From the NCBI GenBank assembly GCA_012845835.1, contig JABAKD010000023.1, positions 21,236,203 through 21,300,202 on the forward strand: a DNA stretch of 64,000 nt, written 5' to 3'. Below, in pieces: positions 11,697 through 23,139 of this stretch. The position numbers and the translations under genes were made by a program. The DNA comes from Undaria pinnatifida. Taxonomy: Eukaryota > Sar > Phaeophyceae > Laminariales > Alariaceae. Each line of letters begins with the position of its first letter. Position 1 is the first letter of the stretch. The notes under the pieces are model-generated. The model was not told where the DNA came from. It saw nothing but the letters and a program-made list of their open reading frames with translations, and did not search any database.

Positions 11697-12686
11697 TTAC
11701 GTTTCTCGCAGCAGTCCCCATTGATCTTCAAGGGTTTTCGACGGGATGGCGATGTCGTCCAACCAGTTCTTGATTCCTCTGTCCTTGACGGTTAACAGTC
11801 GCCCTCCAACGTAGTTGGCAAACGCCGAAGGCGCTTTCTTCAACCCGAAGCCGCAGCGAACGTATTCGTACAGCTTCCCGTCAGCATCTCGAAACGCCGT
11901 CAGGTGTCGATCGTCCTCATGGATCTCGAGCTGTAAGAATCCTGAAGCTAAATCGATGCTGGAGAAATACTTCGACCCTTCCATCTCATCCATCATATGC
12001 TGCAAGTCCCCGAGTCCACCACTCTGTGATTTGAGAAGCGCATTGATACCTCGAAAATTCTGCACAACCCGCACTGTCCCATCTTTCTTGCGAACCGTCG
12101 AACAATTGGCGGCCAACTCGGAAGTTGATTCCCGAATGGATCCATTCTCCAGGAGTTTCACCACTTCAGTCTGAACCATCTCGCGCTGTTCCAGGCTATA
12201 GTGTCGAATGGGCGCCACGTATGGCTTGACGTTGGGATCTTTGAGCTCCAGTCGCATGGGCATTCCTTTGCATGCTGGTACGCTCTTGGGGTTGACCGCG
12301 AACACGTCCATGTACTCGTTGAGAATGTCCATCAATGTGTCCTTTTCGCTCGGACTGAGCTGTCCGAAGTTGGCCTCTCCCAGGTCCACCTTGGGGGCTT
12401 CGCTCGGAATCTCTGCGATTTCACCCCCTTTGTTGCATTGTTCCGGTGGTCTCCCTGTGTCTCTCTTTTTGATCCCCTCGTCCTGTTTGGGGCTTGTCGG
12501 TCCGTACGACACCGGGTTCATTTGTGACTGTATGCGTTCCCGATCGTAATTGTTGACAGCGTAAACCGTCGCAATCACCAGCCTCCCCTGGATCTTCACG
12601 TTATCCTGGGTAACATTCGACAACTTGCATTGGAGTGATATACCCGGGAACCACCACAGTGCCCCCCTTGGTGCTCCTAGATCCAC
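11697..12686 (-). other. Gypsy reverse transcriptase region
   Basis: Recognised by EVVKLLENGSIRESTSE, RKKDGTVRVVQNFRGIN, YFSSIDLASGFLQLEIHED, YVRCGFGLKKAPSAFANY and the NWLDDIAIPS catalytic box. The first half (12300-12686) is the connecting region between protease and RT. Part of the fossil. Confidence 0.9.
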
Positions 12687-12692
12687 TCCTAG

Positions 12693-13460
12693 TTAAAGAT
12701 CATAGCGGTTAGTTGGTTCTACCACTACGAGCTGCTGTACTTGAGGTTGAGGGCCTTTGACAAAAGCGTCTACCTGGATACTGGTACCACCTTGAACCTC
12801 TACGTCTTTCGCAATGCGTAGTTTCCAGTGCAGAGCGCCTTCGTCCTCCCAAACAGAGCTTCCTAACTCCATACTCCCCTCCGGGATGATCGGTTCGTCC
12901 AATTCTTCCGGTTCTTGCTCGTCTGTCGATGGTTTCACCGCTCAGTAGTGGTCCCATTCGGCACACATCGCTCCTGCTGCGGCCTCTCCAACCCCCTTCG
13001 GGGCAAATGGTACTCACGATGAGGATGGTGTCGGCCGGAAACCCTCCTCACCATCGAAACTGATGATACTTCGATTGTCCGTCATGAACGCGGCTCTAAG
13101 CACCATCGCATACGGAAGTCCCTTCACCACCCTGAACTTCGCCCGGAAGAGTTGGTCGACCGGTGCAAAGACTAGTGGTAGCAAGCACGAGCCTACCACT
13201 TCCATCGGGGGTACGGCGCTGTTCTTTGGGTTCGCTGCGCTGAGTAGGCCGTCTCCCGTTGGATTTATCAGCGACTTTCCCCAACCATCACGTTCTTCAA
13301 TGGGTTCGATGAACTGCCGTAACACGTAGTTTCCTCCACCCGCCTCAGTATCCACCAGCACCGCAATCGGAAGTCGCCGGCTCGAGCTCGTTGCATGCCA
13401 CAACGTTGCATGAACCCCAACCTGTGACGTCTTATTTTGCAGTGCTCCCATTCCCGATCG
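12693..13460 (-). other. Gypsy aspartic-protease-like region
   Basis: Contains the block LPIAVLVDTEAGGGNYVLRQ, which aligns with the catalytic loop of retroviral-type aspartic proteases, followed by a hydrophobic second half (VVGSCLLPLVFAPVDQLFRA). It lies directly upstream of RT, as expected in Gypsy elements. Confidence 0.65.
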
Positions 13461-13471
13461 GTGAGCGGAAC

Positions 13472-13655
13472 TCTCTGAACCCTGGCTGCTGTTGACCAGT
13501 GAACCCTGACTGCTGTTGGCCAGCGAACCCTGCTGTTGTTGACTATTGAACCCTGGCTGCTGTTGGCCAGTGAACCCTGGCTGCTGTTGACCAGCAAACC
13601 CTGGCTGCTGTTGGCCAGCAAACCCTGGCTGTTGTTGGCCAGCGACCTTGGCGCC
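13472..13655 (-). repeat. 24-bp coding minisatellite (GQQQPGFA-type)
   Basis: About eight imperfect copies of a 24-bp unit; in element direction the best copies encode GQQQPGFA and decay to NSSQGSLV. It sits upstream of the protease where a gag-like region would be. Confidence 0.85.
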
Positions 13656-13679
13656 ATCGGAGGTCCCCATCGCGATCTA

Positions 13680-14290
13680 GGGTTCGGTGGTGCTCCTCTT
13701 GGGGTTGTCTGTGGACCCCATCGTCCTCCGATTCCAAACGGTGACGGTAGGAAGGGAGCGGACATCTGATTGTACCCGCCTCCCGTTCCTACAGGATTTG
13801 CCAGTCCTGCTGCCCCTTGTCCTGCACCACCGTGTGGACCCCATCCAACCTGGCCGTCCTGTGGTGGGCCTCCAGCCTGGCCGCTCTATGACGGGCCTCC
13901 CTGTGGTGGGCCTCCCCTCGGGTGATGTGCACCAAAAGATCCCCAAAACAGTCTCCCTCTTCCTGCCATTTTATTTCCTCCAATCGCTCCTCCCCCCCTC
14001 CCCGGGACGCCGCCCGTTTCTCTTTGACGAAACCTCTCGCTTTGCTGTCGTGTAGAGTAAGATGAATTCGACGAAGTTGTGCAGTACACGACGGACTCGA
14101 CGACGCTGTATTGTATCCGACGAATGGAGCTGTGCAGTAGGAGCTGTGCAGTATGCGACGGCCTCGATGAAGCTGCGTGGTACACGATGTACTCGACGAA
14201 GCTGCGTCGTATAAGGTGAAGATGGTATCCAACGATGTAGTCTAGCTAGACGAGTGGAGTTCAAGGATCGATGGAGTCTAGTAACACCAA
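13680..14290 (-). other. Presumed 5' leader side of the Gypsy element
   Basis: No capsid domain is recognised. Between 14050 and 14215 there are several imperfect repeats of a cgacgaagctg/tgcagtacacgacg motif. I see no primer binding site or LTR that would fix the end. Confidence 0.35.
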
Positions 14291-15070
14291 GTTGACCCCA
14301 CCAAACGGGTATAAACAGTGGTTTGGGACAAGGTGGGTAGGAAAAAGGGGTAGTGAAAGGTTTCGAGTACACGTATATTTACCTTTCTGGTTTGTTGAAA
14401 GTTGTCCCCTTATCATGATATACATGCAACCCTTCGAAAGCTCGAGTCTTCACTAACAGAGTAACGTATGGAATCCCTTAGGTATCTAAGACACAACAAT
14501 GATTAATATTAATTTGTTCTTTACAAAGCTCAAAATTCCGACGTACTTATCAAGCTTCCTCCCTATTAATGCATTCTTTACAATCCTCAAGATTCCAACG
14601 TACTTATCGAGCTTCCCCCCCTCCCATTCCAATATGATAATGTCCCTATACCATGTTTCCATTTCCGGTAAGTTATTAGCACGGCAAAGAGCAGCTATAG
14701 AAAGGCTTACATTCCCCATACAAAATTAAAACTAGGACCTAAACGATGGTTCCAATTCCGGTAGGTTCTTAACTTGACAAAGAGCAGCTATAGAAAGGCT
14801 TACATTCCCCATACAAAATTAAAAACTAGAACCAGTTTGCAGTATCACTAGTCTTGAAACACCTGTGAGAACGACCTTGCAGGGCCTGTACAACCTGCGA
14901 AGACACAAAATCCCCATCACAAAGGCCAAAACCAAATTGCCTGCGAAAAAAACCCTTGTCTTGTGGTCGTCTCACAGTAAGCAACAAGTGTAGATCAACT
15001 AGCAGACCCGAACTCATTTTCAACCTGTATGATGGACGCAAGCACATTTATTTCCTGATTTTATAACTAA
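14291..15070. other. Short direct repeats, no gene
   Basis: Two direct duplications: a 57-bp-spaced pair starting ttctttacaa at 14517 and 14574, and a 93-bp-spaced pair (about 14651-14731 and 14744-14824) sharing agagcagctatagaaaggc. Nothing coding recognised. Confidence 0.6.
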
Positions 15071-15074
15071 TTTT

Positions 15075-15806
15075 CAAGGACATCAGCCGTGAATTCGACG
15101 AATTTCAGGTCAATACTCATCTTTGCAAGCTGCGTTGTTGGTTCTCGTAATATACTTTATGGGTGATTTTTTATTGGGGGGTGTCCTTTTTTTTGTCCAC
15201 TACTATAGTGGTAAGTGTTGGTATTTACACTTTAGGTAGGAAATTTTAAGCCAGGTAAAACATCACATCTACCAGGTATTTTATAAATTTATTACTGTAG
15301 TTGCCACTATACTGCTCTATCATATATATATGTATGGTAGGTGGTTTATTTTGCTTTTTCTCCCCCCGGCTTTAATATCGGGAAGAGCACGAATACAGTA
15401 TATTATTAGTTATCTATATGTTGCTCTTAATACAGCATTCGAGAATTAAAGTCAGCTACTCCCACCCCAAAAAAAATAAAAACTATGTGGGACACGAACC
15501 CACGGTTCCAAATTGATACGCTGTCACTCTAATATTTAAATGCATGTATATATTTTCAGGACGTCAGGTGTGAGTTCGACGAATTTCAAGTCAGTACTCA
15601 TATTTTGAATCTGCTTGTTGGTACTTACTTGTACTATGCTATGTGGGTGAAAATGTTTTTGGGAGGGGTCCTTTTCTTTTATAAACAAAATGTTTTTCTC
15701 CACTACATCGATTGGTGTTATTATTTTTACTTTTGTAGGTGGGGAGTTTTGGAGTAATCTATCATACCTACTTTATAAATTTATTTGTGTAGTTTCCACT
15801 ATATAA
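15075..15806 (+). repeat. Two diverged direct copies of a repeat of about 240 bp
   Basis: Copies at about 15075-15310 and 15555-15806 share gttcgacgaatttca, a tgggtga block, a ccactac block and a tttataaattta block. A tRNA-like fragment lies between them. The family continues into the large inverted repeat to the right. Confidence 0.6.
15485..15540 (-). repeat. tRNA-like B-box fragment
   Basis: In reverse, a GTGGGTTCG box and a GACAGCGTATC block, as in the copies at 17430-17755. Probably a tRNA-derived repeat fragment, not a functional tRNA. Confidence 0.4.
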
Positions 15807-16075
15807 AAACCCCAACCCTCCACCCCCGCCCCCCAGTCCCCCGATCCCCCCCCCTTCCGCCTAGTTTGTCCAAACGCCCCACTCACAATCAAATTCGGCC
15901 TGAGTAATAAACGCCTATACGCAGTTGATATCACGTCATTATCTTTCTGACCATCCATGACGAATTTTTCAAATCCCCCCCCCCCCCCCCCTCCAACCCC
16001 CTCTTTTCCAACCACCTGCACGATCGCCTAGACCTAGCACCACGCGTATAACAAGCTGCTACATATCTTTGATAT
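15770..16075 (+). repeat. Extra C-rich copy of the inverted-repeat family
   Basis: Shares with 16131-16350 the blocks caaacgccccac, gtaataaacgcc, gatatcacgtcattatctt and tcgcctagacctagcaccac, interrupted by a long C run near 15976-15991. It is a direct repeat of the left arm of the large inverted repeat. Confidence 0.75.
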
Positions 16076-16130
16076 CACAGCCGAAGTGTATTTGAATATT
16101 ATTTGTGACCTGAACCTCCTAAAAAATCCC

Positions 16131-18560
16131 CCCCCCCCCCCCCTCTTACTCTCCCTTACTCAAACGCCCCACCAAATATCGAAATCCGCCACATTAATAA
16201 ACACTTCACGCACAGGATATCACCTCATTATCTTTCGAGAGCCATCCATGCCGCTGTGTCCCCCCCCCCCCCCCCCCGCCTCGAACGCCCCCTTCTTCCC
16301 CATCACCCGCACCATCGCCTAGACCTAGCACCACACGTATGACAAACCCCTCACCTAAAGCCCTTCCTTCCCCCCCACCCCCACCCCCACCCCCCCCGCC
16401 CCCCCCCCGCCCCCTCCCCCCCCCCCCCCCCCCCCCCGCCCCCACCCCCCACCTCCCCCCCAACCCATCCCAACCCCACCCCCTCGAACACTCCACCCTC
16501 TCTTTACTCTCTGATTGTACGACTTACCCCAGGATATACATGATAAACTGATGCATTATTTCCAAAACCGTCACATTTATCCCCTCAAAATAATGTATAG
16601 TTTCCAGGCACATATTGAGCTGCCCCCCACGCCCCCCCCCCCCCCCCCAATAATAAACTGGTGCCAAAACCGTCAGATTTATCCCCTCGAAAGGATTTAT
16701 AGCTTACATGCACAAATTGCCCCCTCCCCCCCCCCCCCCCCCCCTCCAAACCCGCTCGCTTTTGATCAAAACCAGGCCCCCACGTCCTCCAAAACTCCGC
16801 CCCACCCCCCTCACCGGTTATTCGACTTACAAGATTTACTTGATAAAATGATACATTTCCCTTCACAGCTGTCAGATTTTGTCCCCCTCAGAAACGGGTT
16901 TTATAGTTTCCGCGCACAGACTGACTAAAATCATCCTGTTGACCCTGATAGCTACACTGTAGTTGTAAGCAAGGGGAGTCGCCGACCTATATCCTTAATG
17001 AGGACAAACAACTCGTAATGCGCGCGATCGGAGTATCACACACAGCTTGCAGAGATGAGTTTCGACGAAATCTTCGATCTCACAGCTGGAGTGTATTTTC
17101 ATTTTTTATAGTATATTGCTCTACCATGTATGTATGTGTGTGGTGGATGGTTTGCGGATGGATGGCTTGGTCAGGGTTGTTGGTACTTGTGTAAGTAAGT
17201 TTTCTCTACCTGGGGGTGGTTTTATATTATTATAATTTATTTTATTTTTCACTACAGTGGCGGGTTTTGGTATACATTGAGAATATGAAGACAGTAGTAG
17301 TGATCTGTTTGATATGTAAAAGTCCACCCTATTTTTTTTTAAAATAAAATGAAACAAAACAAAAAGATAAATTAACATAATTAAACAAAATTAATTATAC
17401 CGTCACCACAACATTTTACATGTAAAAGTCCCACCCTAAAAGACGGAAGTCGGTGAGCCTAATACGTTGTCACTCAAACATACACAATTCCACCCCTGAA
17501 AAAACAAAAAAAGCAGGAGTCGGTGAGCATCAAGTAATACGCTGTCATCCTAATATAAAAAAAATCCACCCCCCCCCCAGAAATATATATATATATATAA
17601 ACTAAAACAACCGGAGTCAGTGAGTCTCGAATCCACGGCTCTAGATTGATACGCTGTCACCCTAATATGAAAAAATAAAGCGGAGGTAAGAGAGTCTCGA
17701 ACCCACGGTTCTAAGGTAATACGCTGTTCAACTAACGCATTGACTACGGCTACCATGTATTCGAGCCAGTAAATTGTGTTTTTTTATATGAACTTTCGTT
17801 TACAACAGTAGCTGATCGTACTAAATACTCCGGAGTATTAATCTTCATTTTATTATAAAAAATTAAATACACTCCAGCTGTGAGATCGAATATTTTGTCG
17901 AAACTCATCTTTGCAAGCTGTGTGTGATACTCCAATCGCGTGTATTACGGGTTGTGTGTCCTCATTAAGGATATAGGTCGGCGACTTCCCTTGCAACTAC
18001 AGTGTAGGTATCAGGGTCAACAGGGTGATGTTAGGTAGTCTGTGCGCGGAAACTATAAAACCCGTTTCTGAGGGGGACAAAATCTGACAGCTGTGGAAGG
18101 AAATGCATCAGTTTATCAAGTGAATCCTGTAAGTCGAATATCCGGTGAGGGGAGGGCGGAGTTTTTAAGGACGTGGGGGTCTGATTTTGATCAAAAGGGG
18201 GGCGGGAGAGGGGAAGGGGGGAGAGGGGACGGGTGGGGCAGGTCAATTTGTGCGTGGAAACTATAAATATTTCTTGTGGGGGAGGGGGAGGAATGTGGCG
18301 GGGGGGGGGCGGGGGCGGGTGGGGGGGCTTTAGGTCGCATAGATGTAGGGGTTGGCTATACGCGTGGTGCTAGGTCTAGGCGATGGTGCGGGTGGTGGGC
18401 GAAGGAGGGGGCGTCGGGGGCGGGGGTGGGTGGGAATTGCAGCAGCGGCATGGACGGCTTTGAAACGATAACGAGGCGATATCCAAGGCGTGGAAGTGTT
18501 TATTACTCTGGCGGATTTCGATAGTAGGTGGGGCGTTTAAGCAAGAGAAAGCGACGGGTA
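16131..18560. repeat. Large inverted repeat with C-rich left and G-rich right arm
   Basis: The left arm (about 16131-17105) reads in reverse complement as the right arm (about 17860-18560). Matched landmarks: cgcctagacctagcaccac (16316-16334) with the reverse at 18365-18384; the aaacgggttttatagtttc block near 16890 with its reverse near 18050; the cgacctatatccttaatga block near 16982 with its reverse near 17965. The arms carry matching homopolymers, C on the left (18 at 16260-16277, 22 at 16416-16437) and G on the right. The centre (17105-17860) is AT-rich and holds tRNA-like units. Foldback element or recombination-generated palindrome; no coding function. Proline- or glycine-only frames are artefacts of the homopolymers. 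Confidence 0.85.
17430..17755 (-). repeat. Cluster of four tRNA-like units
   Basis: Read in reverse, units near 17690-17750 and 17610-17665 carry a T-arm-like GTGGGTTCGAGACTC or GTGGATTCGAGACTCAC, where GTGGG can pair with CTCAC around a TTCGAGA loop, preceded by ACAGCGTAT. Units at 17440-17480 and 17512-17560 are more decayed. The B box fits RNA polymerase III promoters; a whole tRNA fold is not present. Likely pieces of a tRNA-derived SINE amplified locally. Confidence 0.5.
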
Positions 18561-18596
18561 AAAAAAGAAAAAAAAAGGAGGAAAAAAAAAAAAGGC

Positions 18597-18623
18597 GGGG
18601 GGGGGGGGGGGGGGGGGGGGGGG
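18597..18623 (+). repeat. Run of 27 G
   Basis: Uninterrupted homopolymer just outside the right arm of the inverted repeat, preceded by an A-rich purine block. Length in the true genome is uncertain because such runs are hard to sequence. Confidence 0.85.
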
Positions 18624-18659
18624 AGGGTTTTCAAGAGGTTCATGTCACATAAATATATA

Positions 18660-18998
18660 TATATATATCAAATCATTCCTTGGTGTCATGGACTTTGGTC
18701 AGCAGTTTTTTGTCTCGGCCTAAGTATGCGATTCGCGGAACTGGAATTCTCGATCGAATATGGCTTGGTTTGAGCGCCGCCTTCGGGGAGCGGCTCCAAC
18801 ACCCCTCGCCCTGCCGTGTCCGTTCCGCACATCGACGTGAACGCGGACGGGTGCCGAGCGAGACGAGCGAGTGTCGAGGAGGAATTTTGGAAAAATTGTT
18901 GAATCTTGATGGCTGCAACGCCTGAATGATTTACAAAATTGGCATCATTTCCAAACGGTACGTGATAATGTTTGGAATTTTGCGGTTGCATGCTCTCG
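18660..18998 (-). repeat. Dispersed repeat, inverted copy of 29380-29740
   Basis: Its reverse complement matches 29380-29740, with shared blocks around the tcgatgtgcggaacggacac and cgcgaatcgcatac sequences and the caaaattccaaacattatc end. Divergence is moderate. No coding function established. Confidence 0.85.
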
Positions 18999-19230
18999 AG
19001 CATTAGTTTCTTTGCTGTACGTTTTTACTAGTTCGTTTGGTTTCTTGCTCGGCATTTTATTGCTTTTGTTTCTGCTCGTTTTGCTAGCTGGAAATTCAAT
19101 TTTTTAGTGTGGGTTCACCTAAAACGTGACACAACTTACCGACGAAAATATCCAACAACTTCGTGACACATATTACCGACGGCAAGAAGTTTCGTGACAA
19201 AATAACTCCCAAATCATGATATTTTCACGT

Positions 19231-20620
19231 AACAGAATTTCGAGACAAAACCAAGCATGTAGAGCCGTCTCCTTGGCCTTTGGCCCTGGCTTTAGCACGG
19301 CCACTGACACTCCAGGCAGCCTCTGCTGCAGGCATGAACGAGTGCGGTTGATTCGCAGCGAACTATCCCGCTGTGCTCGCTTCTATGTGGCCATTGTCCA
19401 TGTCATTTCATGTCACCTTCTTTCTGTTTTGAGCTCGTCGTCGTACGGTTGAGGTATGAGGAAACCCGTACGTACTCGGTGAGAACAGCAGTATGTACGA
19501 CGAGCATGAACGCCAACTGACGACATTGGCAAACACACAACAGCAGGTGTAGCAGCAGTAGCCGAAGGGCGAAACTTCTAGCACATAATGCAGCAACTAG
19601 TAGCAACCAGAACTACAGCAGATATCTCAAAGTGCAGTGCGAGTGCCATTGGCAAGTTTAGTCGTACACGCATCACTCTGTCCAATATATAACAGAATAT
19701 CGAAACAAAACTAAGCAGGTAGAAGAGCCATCTCTTCGGCCTTTGGCTCTGGCTTTAGCACGGCCACTGACACTCCAGGCAGCCTCTGCTGTAGGCATGA
19801 ACGAGTGCGGTTGATTCGCAGCGAACTATCCCGCTGTGCTCGCTTTTATGTGGCCATTGTCCATGTCATTTCATGTCACCTTCTTTCTGTTTTGAGCTCG
19901 TCGTCGTACGGTTGAGGTACGAGGAAACCCGTACGTACTCGGTGAGAACAGCAGTATGTACGACGAGCATGAACGCCAACTGACGACATTGGCAAACACA
20001 CAACAGCAGGTGTAGCAGCAGTAGCCGAAGGGCGAAACTTCTAGCACATAATGCAGCAACTAGTAGCAACCAGAACTACAGCAGATATCTCAAAGTGCAG
20101 TGCGAGTGCCATTGGCAAGTTTAGTCGTACACGCATCACTCTGTCCAATATATAACAGAATATCGAAACAAAACTAAGCAGGTAGAAGAGCCATCTCTTC
20201 GGCCTTTGGCCCTGGCTTTAGCACGGCCACTGACACTCCAGGCAGCCTCTGCTGTAGGCATGAACGAGTGCGGTTGATTCGCAGCGAACTATCCCGCTGT
20301 GCTCGCTTTTATGTGGCCATTGTCCATGTCATTTCATGTCACCTTCTTTCTGTTTTGAGCTCGTCGTCGTACGGTTGAGGTACGAGGAAACCCGTACGTA
20401 CTCGGTGAGAACAGCAGTATGTACGACGAGCATGAACGCCAACTGACGACATTGGCAAACACACAACAGCAGGTGTAGCAGCAGTAGCCGAAGGGCGAAA
20501 CTTCTAGCACACAATGCAGCAACTAGTAGCAACCAGAACTACAGCAGATATCTCAAAGTGCAGTGCGAGTGCCATTGGCAAGTTTAGTCGTACACGCATC
20601 ACTCTGTCCAATATATAACA
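19231..20620 (+). repeat. Three 463-bp tandem units, nearly identical
   Basis: Units start at 19231, 19691 and 20154 with aacagaat(t/a)tcga. Units 2 and 3 differ at only a few bases; unit 1 is slightly more diverged and a few bp shorter. A 67-codon reverse-strand frame recurs in each only because the DNA is nearly identical. The high identity means recent duplication or ongoing homogenisation. Confidence 0.95.
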
Positions 20621-21943
20621 ACCGTTTATGTCCATATTGATGAAGAAAAAAAAAATAACATTTCCTGTAAGAATGATACGTCGATCGAGCGGACGTTCTG
20701 GTGTGCTGCTGCCGGGAGACCATCGAGCACACCGCATGTTTTACCCAAACAAGAGCCAACGAGAGGCAAGGCAGGGGCCCTCAACACAGAGACACGTGGC
20801 AACCACGGCCAGCTGTCGATCGCGTAATTCGCCGGTAGTCCGTGCTTCGGTGGGTGTATCGGAAGTCGTTCGTATTACTACTGCTGTAGACCGTCGAAAG
20901 ACCACGTGACATGTGACATCCCGTTCTGGTGGCAGCCTCGCCAGTAGAACCCCCAAAATGTATTTTTCATTTCTTTTTCCTGGCCCCATGCACTCATTTC
21001 CTTTCCTTTCTCTTCTTTGTTCTTTGTTTCTTTTTTCCAATTGACCTGCGTCTGTGGTGCGTATGCGTAGTGATAGATACCACGTGTAATATATACGTGG
21101 TAGTCTTTCTTGGGTGGCAAGCGGTATAGTCGGTTTTCCCAGGCGCGACTAATGAGACGTATGCACCGGTATGGACCTGGCACATCGTATACTGACTCCC
21201 GATTTCACTTTTATATGTTTCTGGTGGAGGCATGAATTGCGTCAGCTGTGATTTATGCGTGTACCACCTTGGGTTGTTTGTGTTTTTCCCTAGGGTATTC
21301 CTCTGCTCCAGAGTGACTGGAACCAGTCCTGTGACCACGGACTGGATTGTGCGAGTTACTGTGAGAACAACAACAACAACTGAAATATTGCCTGTTTCTT
21401 GACCTTTCAGCTGTTTCCTGCAAATTTGGTTTTTCTGCCAACACGATTTTTAACCTTTTCGCGATTTTTTCTTTTTTTTTGTCTAGTAAATTGAACTTTT
21501 TACCATTTGCCGCTAATTTGCCGCCTGTGCATTAGTTGCGGAACGGTCCAGCTTTAGCTTTTCTTTGATTACCACCATTTGTTTGTAGTTGACGAAGCTT
21601 CATCGGCTGAGATCTGGGCTTGGTTCATCAGCTCCACACCGCCCAGCACCCCATCGCAGCGCTATAGCTCACAGCAACGAAGCGCCGTGCAGTGCCCTGC
21701 GGCTCAGCTCAGCAGCGCACCGCAGCGCAGCGCTAGCTCAGCAGAGCGAAGCGCTATGCTTTGCCGTGCTCTGCCGTCGCGATCGTTCGTTGTTCATGAT
21801 ATCTAAAACTCCGCGTAGGCTGATATTTAGGTATTAGGCGCTTTATTTTATATCGCGTCAACCATCGTAATATCATATAATATGGGGGAGGAAATGTAAT
21901 CTCCATGAAAATATCCTGTTTTGTTTTAATCAATTGTCAGCCG
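20621..21943. other. No recognisable gene; CAG/AGCGC-rich patch
   Basis: Contains a T-rich block (20955-21040), a short CAA run near 21370 and, at 21655-21780, a patch of agcgc/cagc repeats that yields alanine- and serine-rich frames in several phases. I see no conserved motif. Confidence 0.5.
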
Positions 21944-22022
21944 GCCGCCCCGGTGGTCTAGTGGTTTTACCCTCGAATACTACCAACGTTTGGTTGTCCT
22001 TGAGTTCGACACCCACCACGAT
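21944..22022 (+). repeat. tRNA-derived SINE-like head
   Basis: GGTGGTCTAGTGG (21952-21964) fits a polymerase III A box and GAGTTCGACACCC (22002-22014) a B box, spaced about 50 bp apart as in tRNA genes. The ends do not form a proper acceptor stem. The tail after it has A-rich stretches up to about 22060. Most likely a SINE remnant. Confidence 0.55.
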
Positions 22023-23043
22023 GAAATTTGCCTTTATTTGCAAAAATGCAAAAAAAGAACAGGGATCAACTGCTGAGAGCGCCTGCTAGGTACAATTCGA
22101 CGCGAGTCGACGACGGAAGAAAATGCTCGATTCTCCTCGCGGTAAAAATGAAGGCACGTGCCGAAGTGGGAAGGGAGGAGGAGGGCCCGCTATGTGACCC
22201 CGGCTCTGAGTTACTACTGGGAGGGAGCGCGAGAGTGGTGCGGGGATAATAAATGGGATGAAGAAAAAAAAATGTTGCAAAGGTATATTATTACTACCAG
22301 TAAATAATATGTCAGTCTCGAGGAAATACGCACGGCACTATCAGCAGTCGTCATGGTAGAGACACTCCATTGAGGGGACGCGTCCGATTTCGACAACGTG
22401 AAAGCCCCCACGAAGAAAAGACAGCAGACACACATATCCCGCCTTCCCGAGAAAAAACAGAGAAGAAGCGCCACGCCAACCTCCCGTACGAGCAAAGCCA
22501 CCCCCGCACCAGTCTTAGACAACGCCGCCTCAACGAGAGGTCGCCCCCTTCTTCTACGTTTTCCTCCTCGCCCGCGACCACGCAGACCAATCAATGCGAC
22601 AGCCTTCACGTAACAAACAAAGCAATCTTCTTCCAAACCCTCGCCGGCTGACATGTCCTCATGTCGACGTTTGATGCAAACCGACTTCGCATCCTGTCGG
22701 CTTCGAACCTCCACTGCCACGGGGACAGCAGTGCAGTCTCTTCATTAATGCCAAGGCCTCTTTTGTTTCGCCTAGAAGAGGCGACGCAGGTTCTCAATAA
22801 TACTCTTTTCGGTATTTTTGTTCGATAGACGCCAACTTTTACTTGATGGCGCATTTAACATAGTTTGTTTCGCCTATCCTTGCCTTCTTTGTTGTATAAT
22901 ATTACGTTTTTCCTTTTGTCAAAGCATGACTTTCATAATCCCATGTTCGTATTAAACTCTTGGCATTACTTTAAAGTTCAATGCATGCCAAATCGGACAG
23001 CTACACCTTAAGTTGTCGAAGTTCTGCCCTACCCTACCCGAAG
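22023..23043. other. No recognisable gene
   Basis: Frames on both strands between 22210 and 22720 are arginine/serine-rich and overlap in several phases, which points to composition and not coding. No domain recognised. Confidence 0.45.
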
Positions 23044-23073
23044 CATGGGCGCCGGCGAATGCCGGCGCCCATG
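23044..23073. other. Perfect 13-bp GC-rich hairpin
   Basis: CATGGGCGCCGGC and GCCGGCGCCCATG are exact reverse complements around a GAAT loop. It lies about 100 bp left of a copy of the C/G inverted-repeat family. Confidence 0.85.
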
Positions 23074-23139
23074 TGGAGCCCTTGTATAATATTTAAATCA
23101 AGGATTTGGTCGACACTGATGATCGCAACATTGTGTGTG

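Larger units (their letters stand above)
6757..14290 (-). mobile_element. Ty3/Gypsy element with methyltransferase-like domain (old fossil)
   Basis: Reverse-strand LTR retrotransposon. In its own direction (right to left) I can follow a leader, a Q/P/G-rich repeat region, aspartic protease, reverse transcriptase, RNase H, a cytosine-methyltransferase-like domain, a basic linker, zinc-binding and core integrase, a chromo plus Tudor-like tail, a polypurine tract and a 3' LTR. RT-RNase H-integrase order and the GPY-type integrase end place it in Ty3/Gypsy. No typical capsid region is recognisable. I find no matching 5' LTR, so the right end near 14290 is a guess. The coding region is interrupted roughly ten times, so the copy is old and inactive. 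A solo LTR of the same family is at 28599-29039. Confidence 0.92.

Noticed and set aside
13789-14372. 5' LTR of the Gypsy element
   Set aside because: No sequence here matches the 3' LTR ends or body, so I do not annotate one.
16206-16866. Proline-rich and glycine-rich frames
   Set aside because: Produced by C and G homopolymers; no codon variation or domain.
19403-20532. Identical 67-codon reverse frames in the three 463-bp units
   Set aside because: Identity follows from recent tandem duplication; no motif, and an equally long overlapping frame exists in another phase.
21944-22022. True tRNA gene
   Set aside because: A and B boxes fit, but there is no matching acceptor stem and no clear anticodon arm; a SINE head is more likely.
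22210-22720. Arginine/serine-rich frames on both strands
   Set aside because: Overlapping frames in several phases and no recognisable domain; composition explains them.
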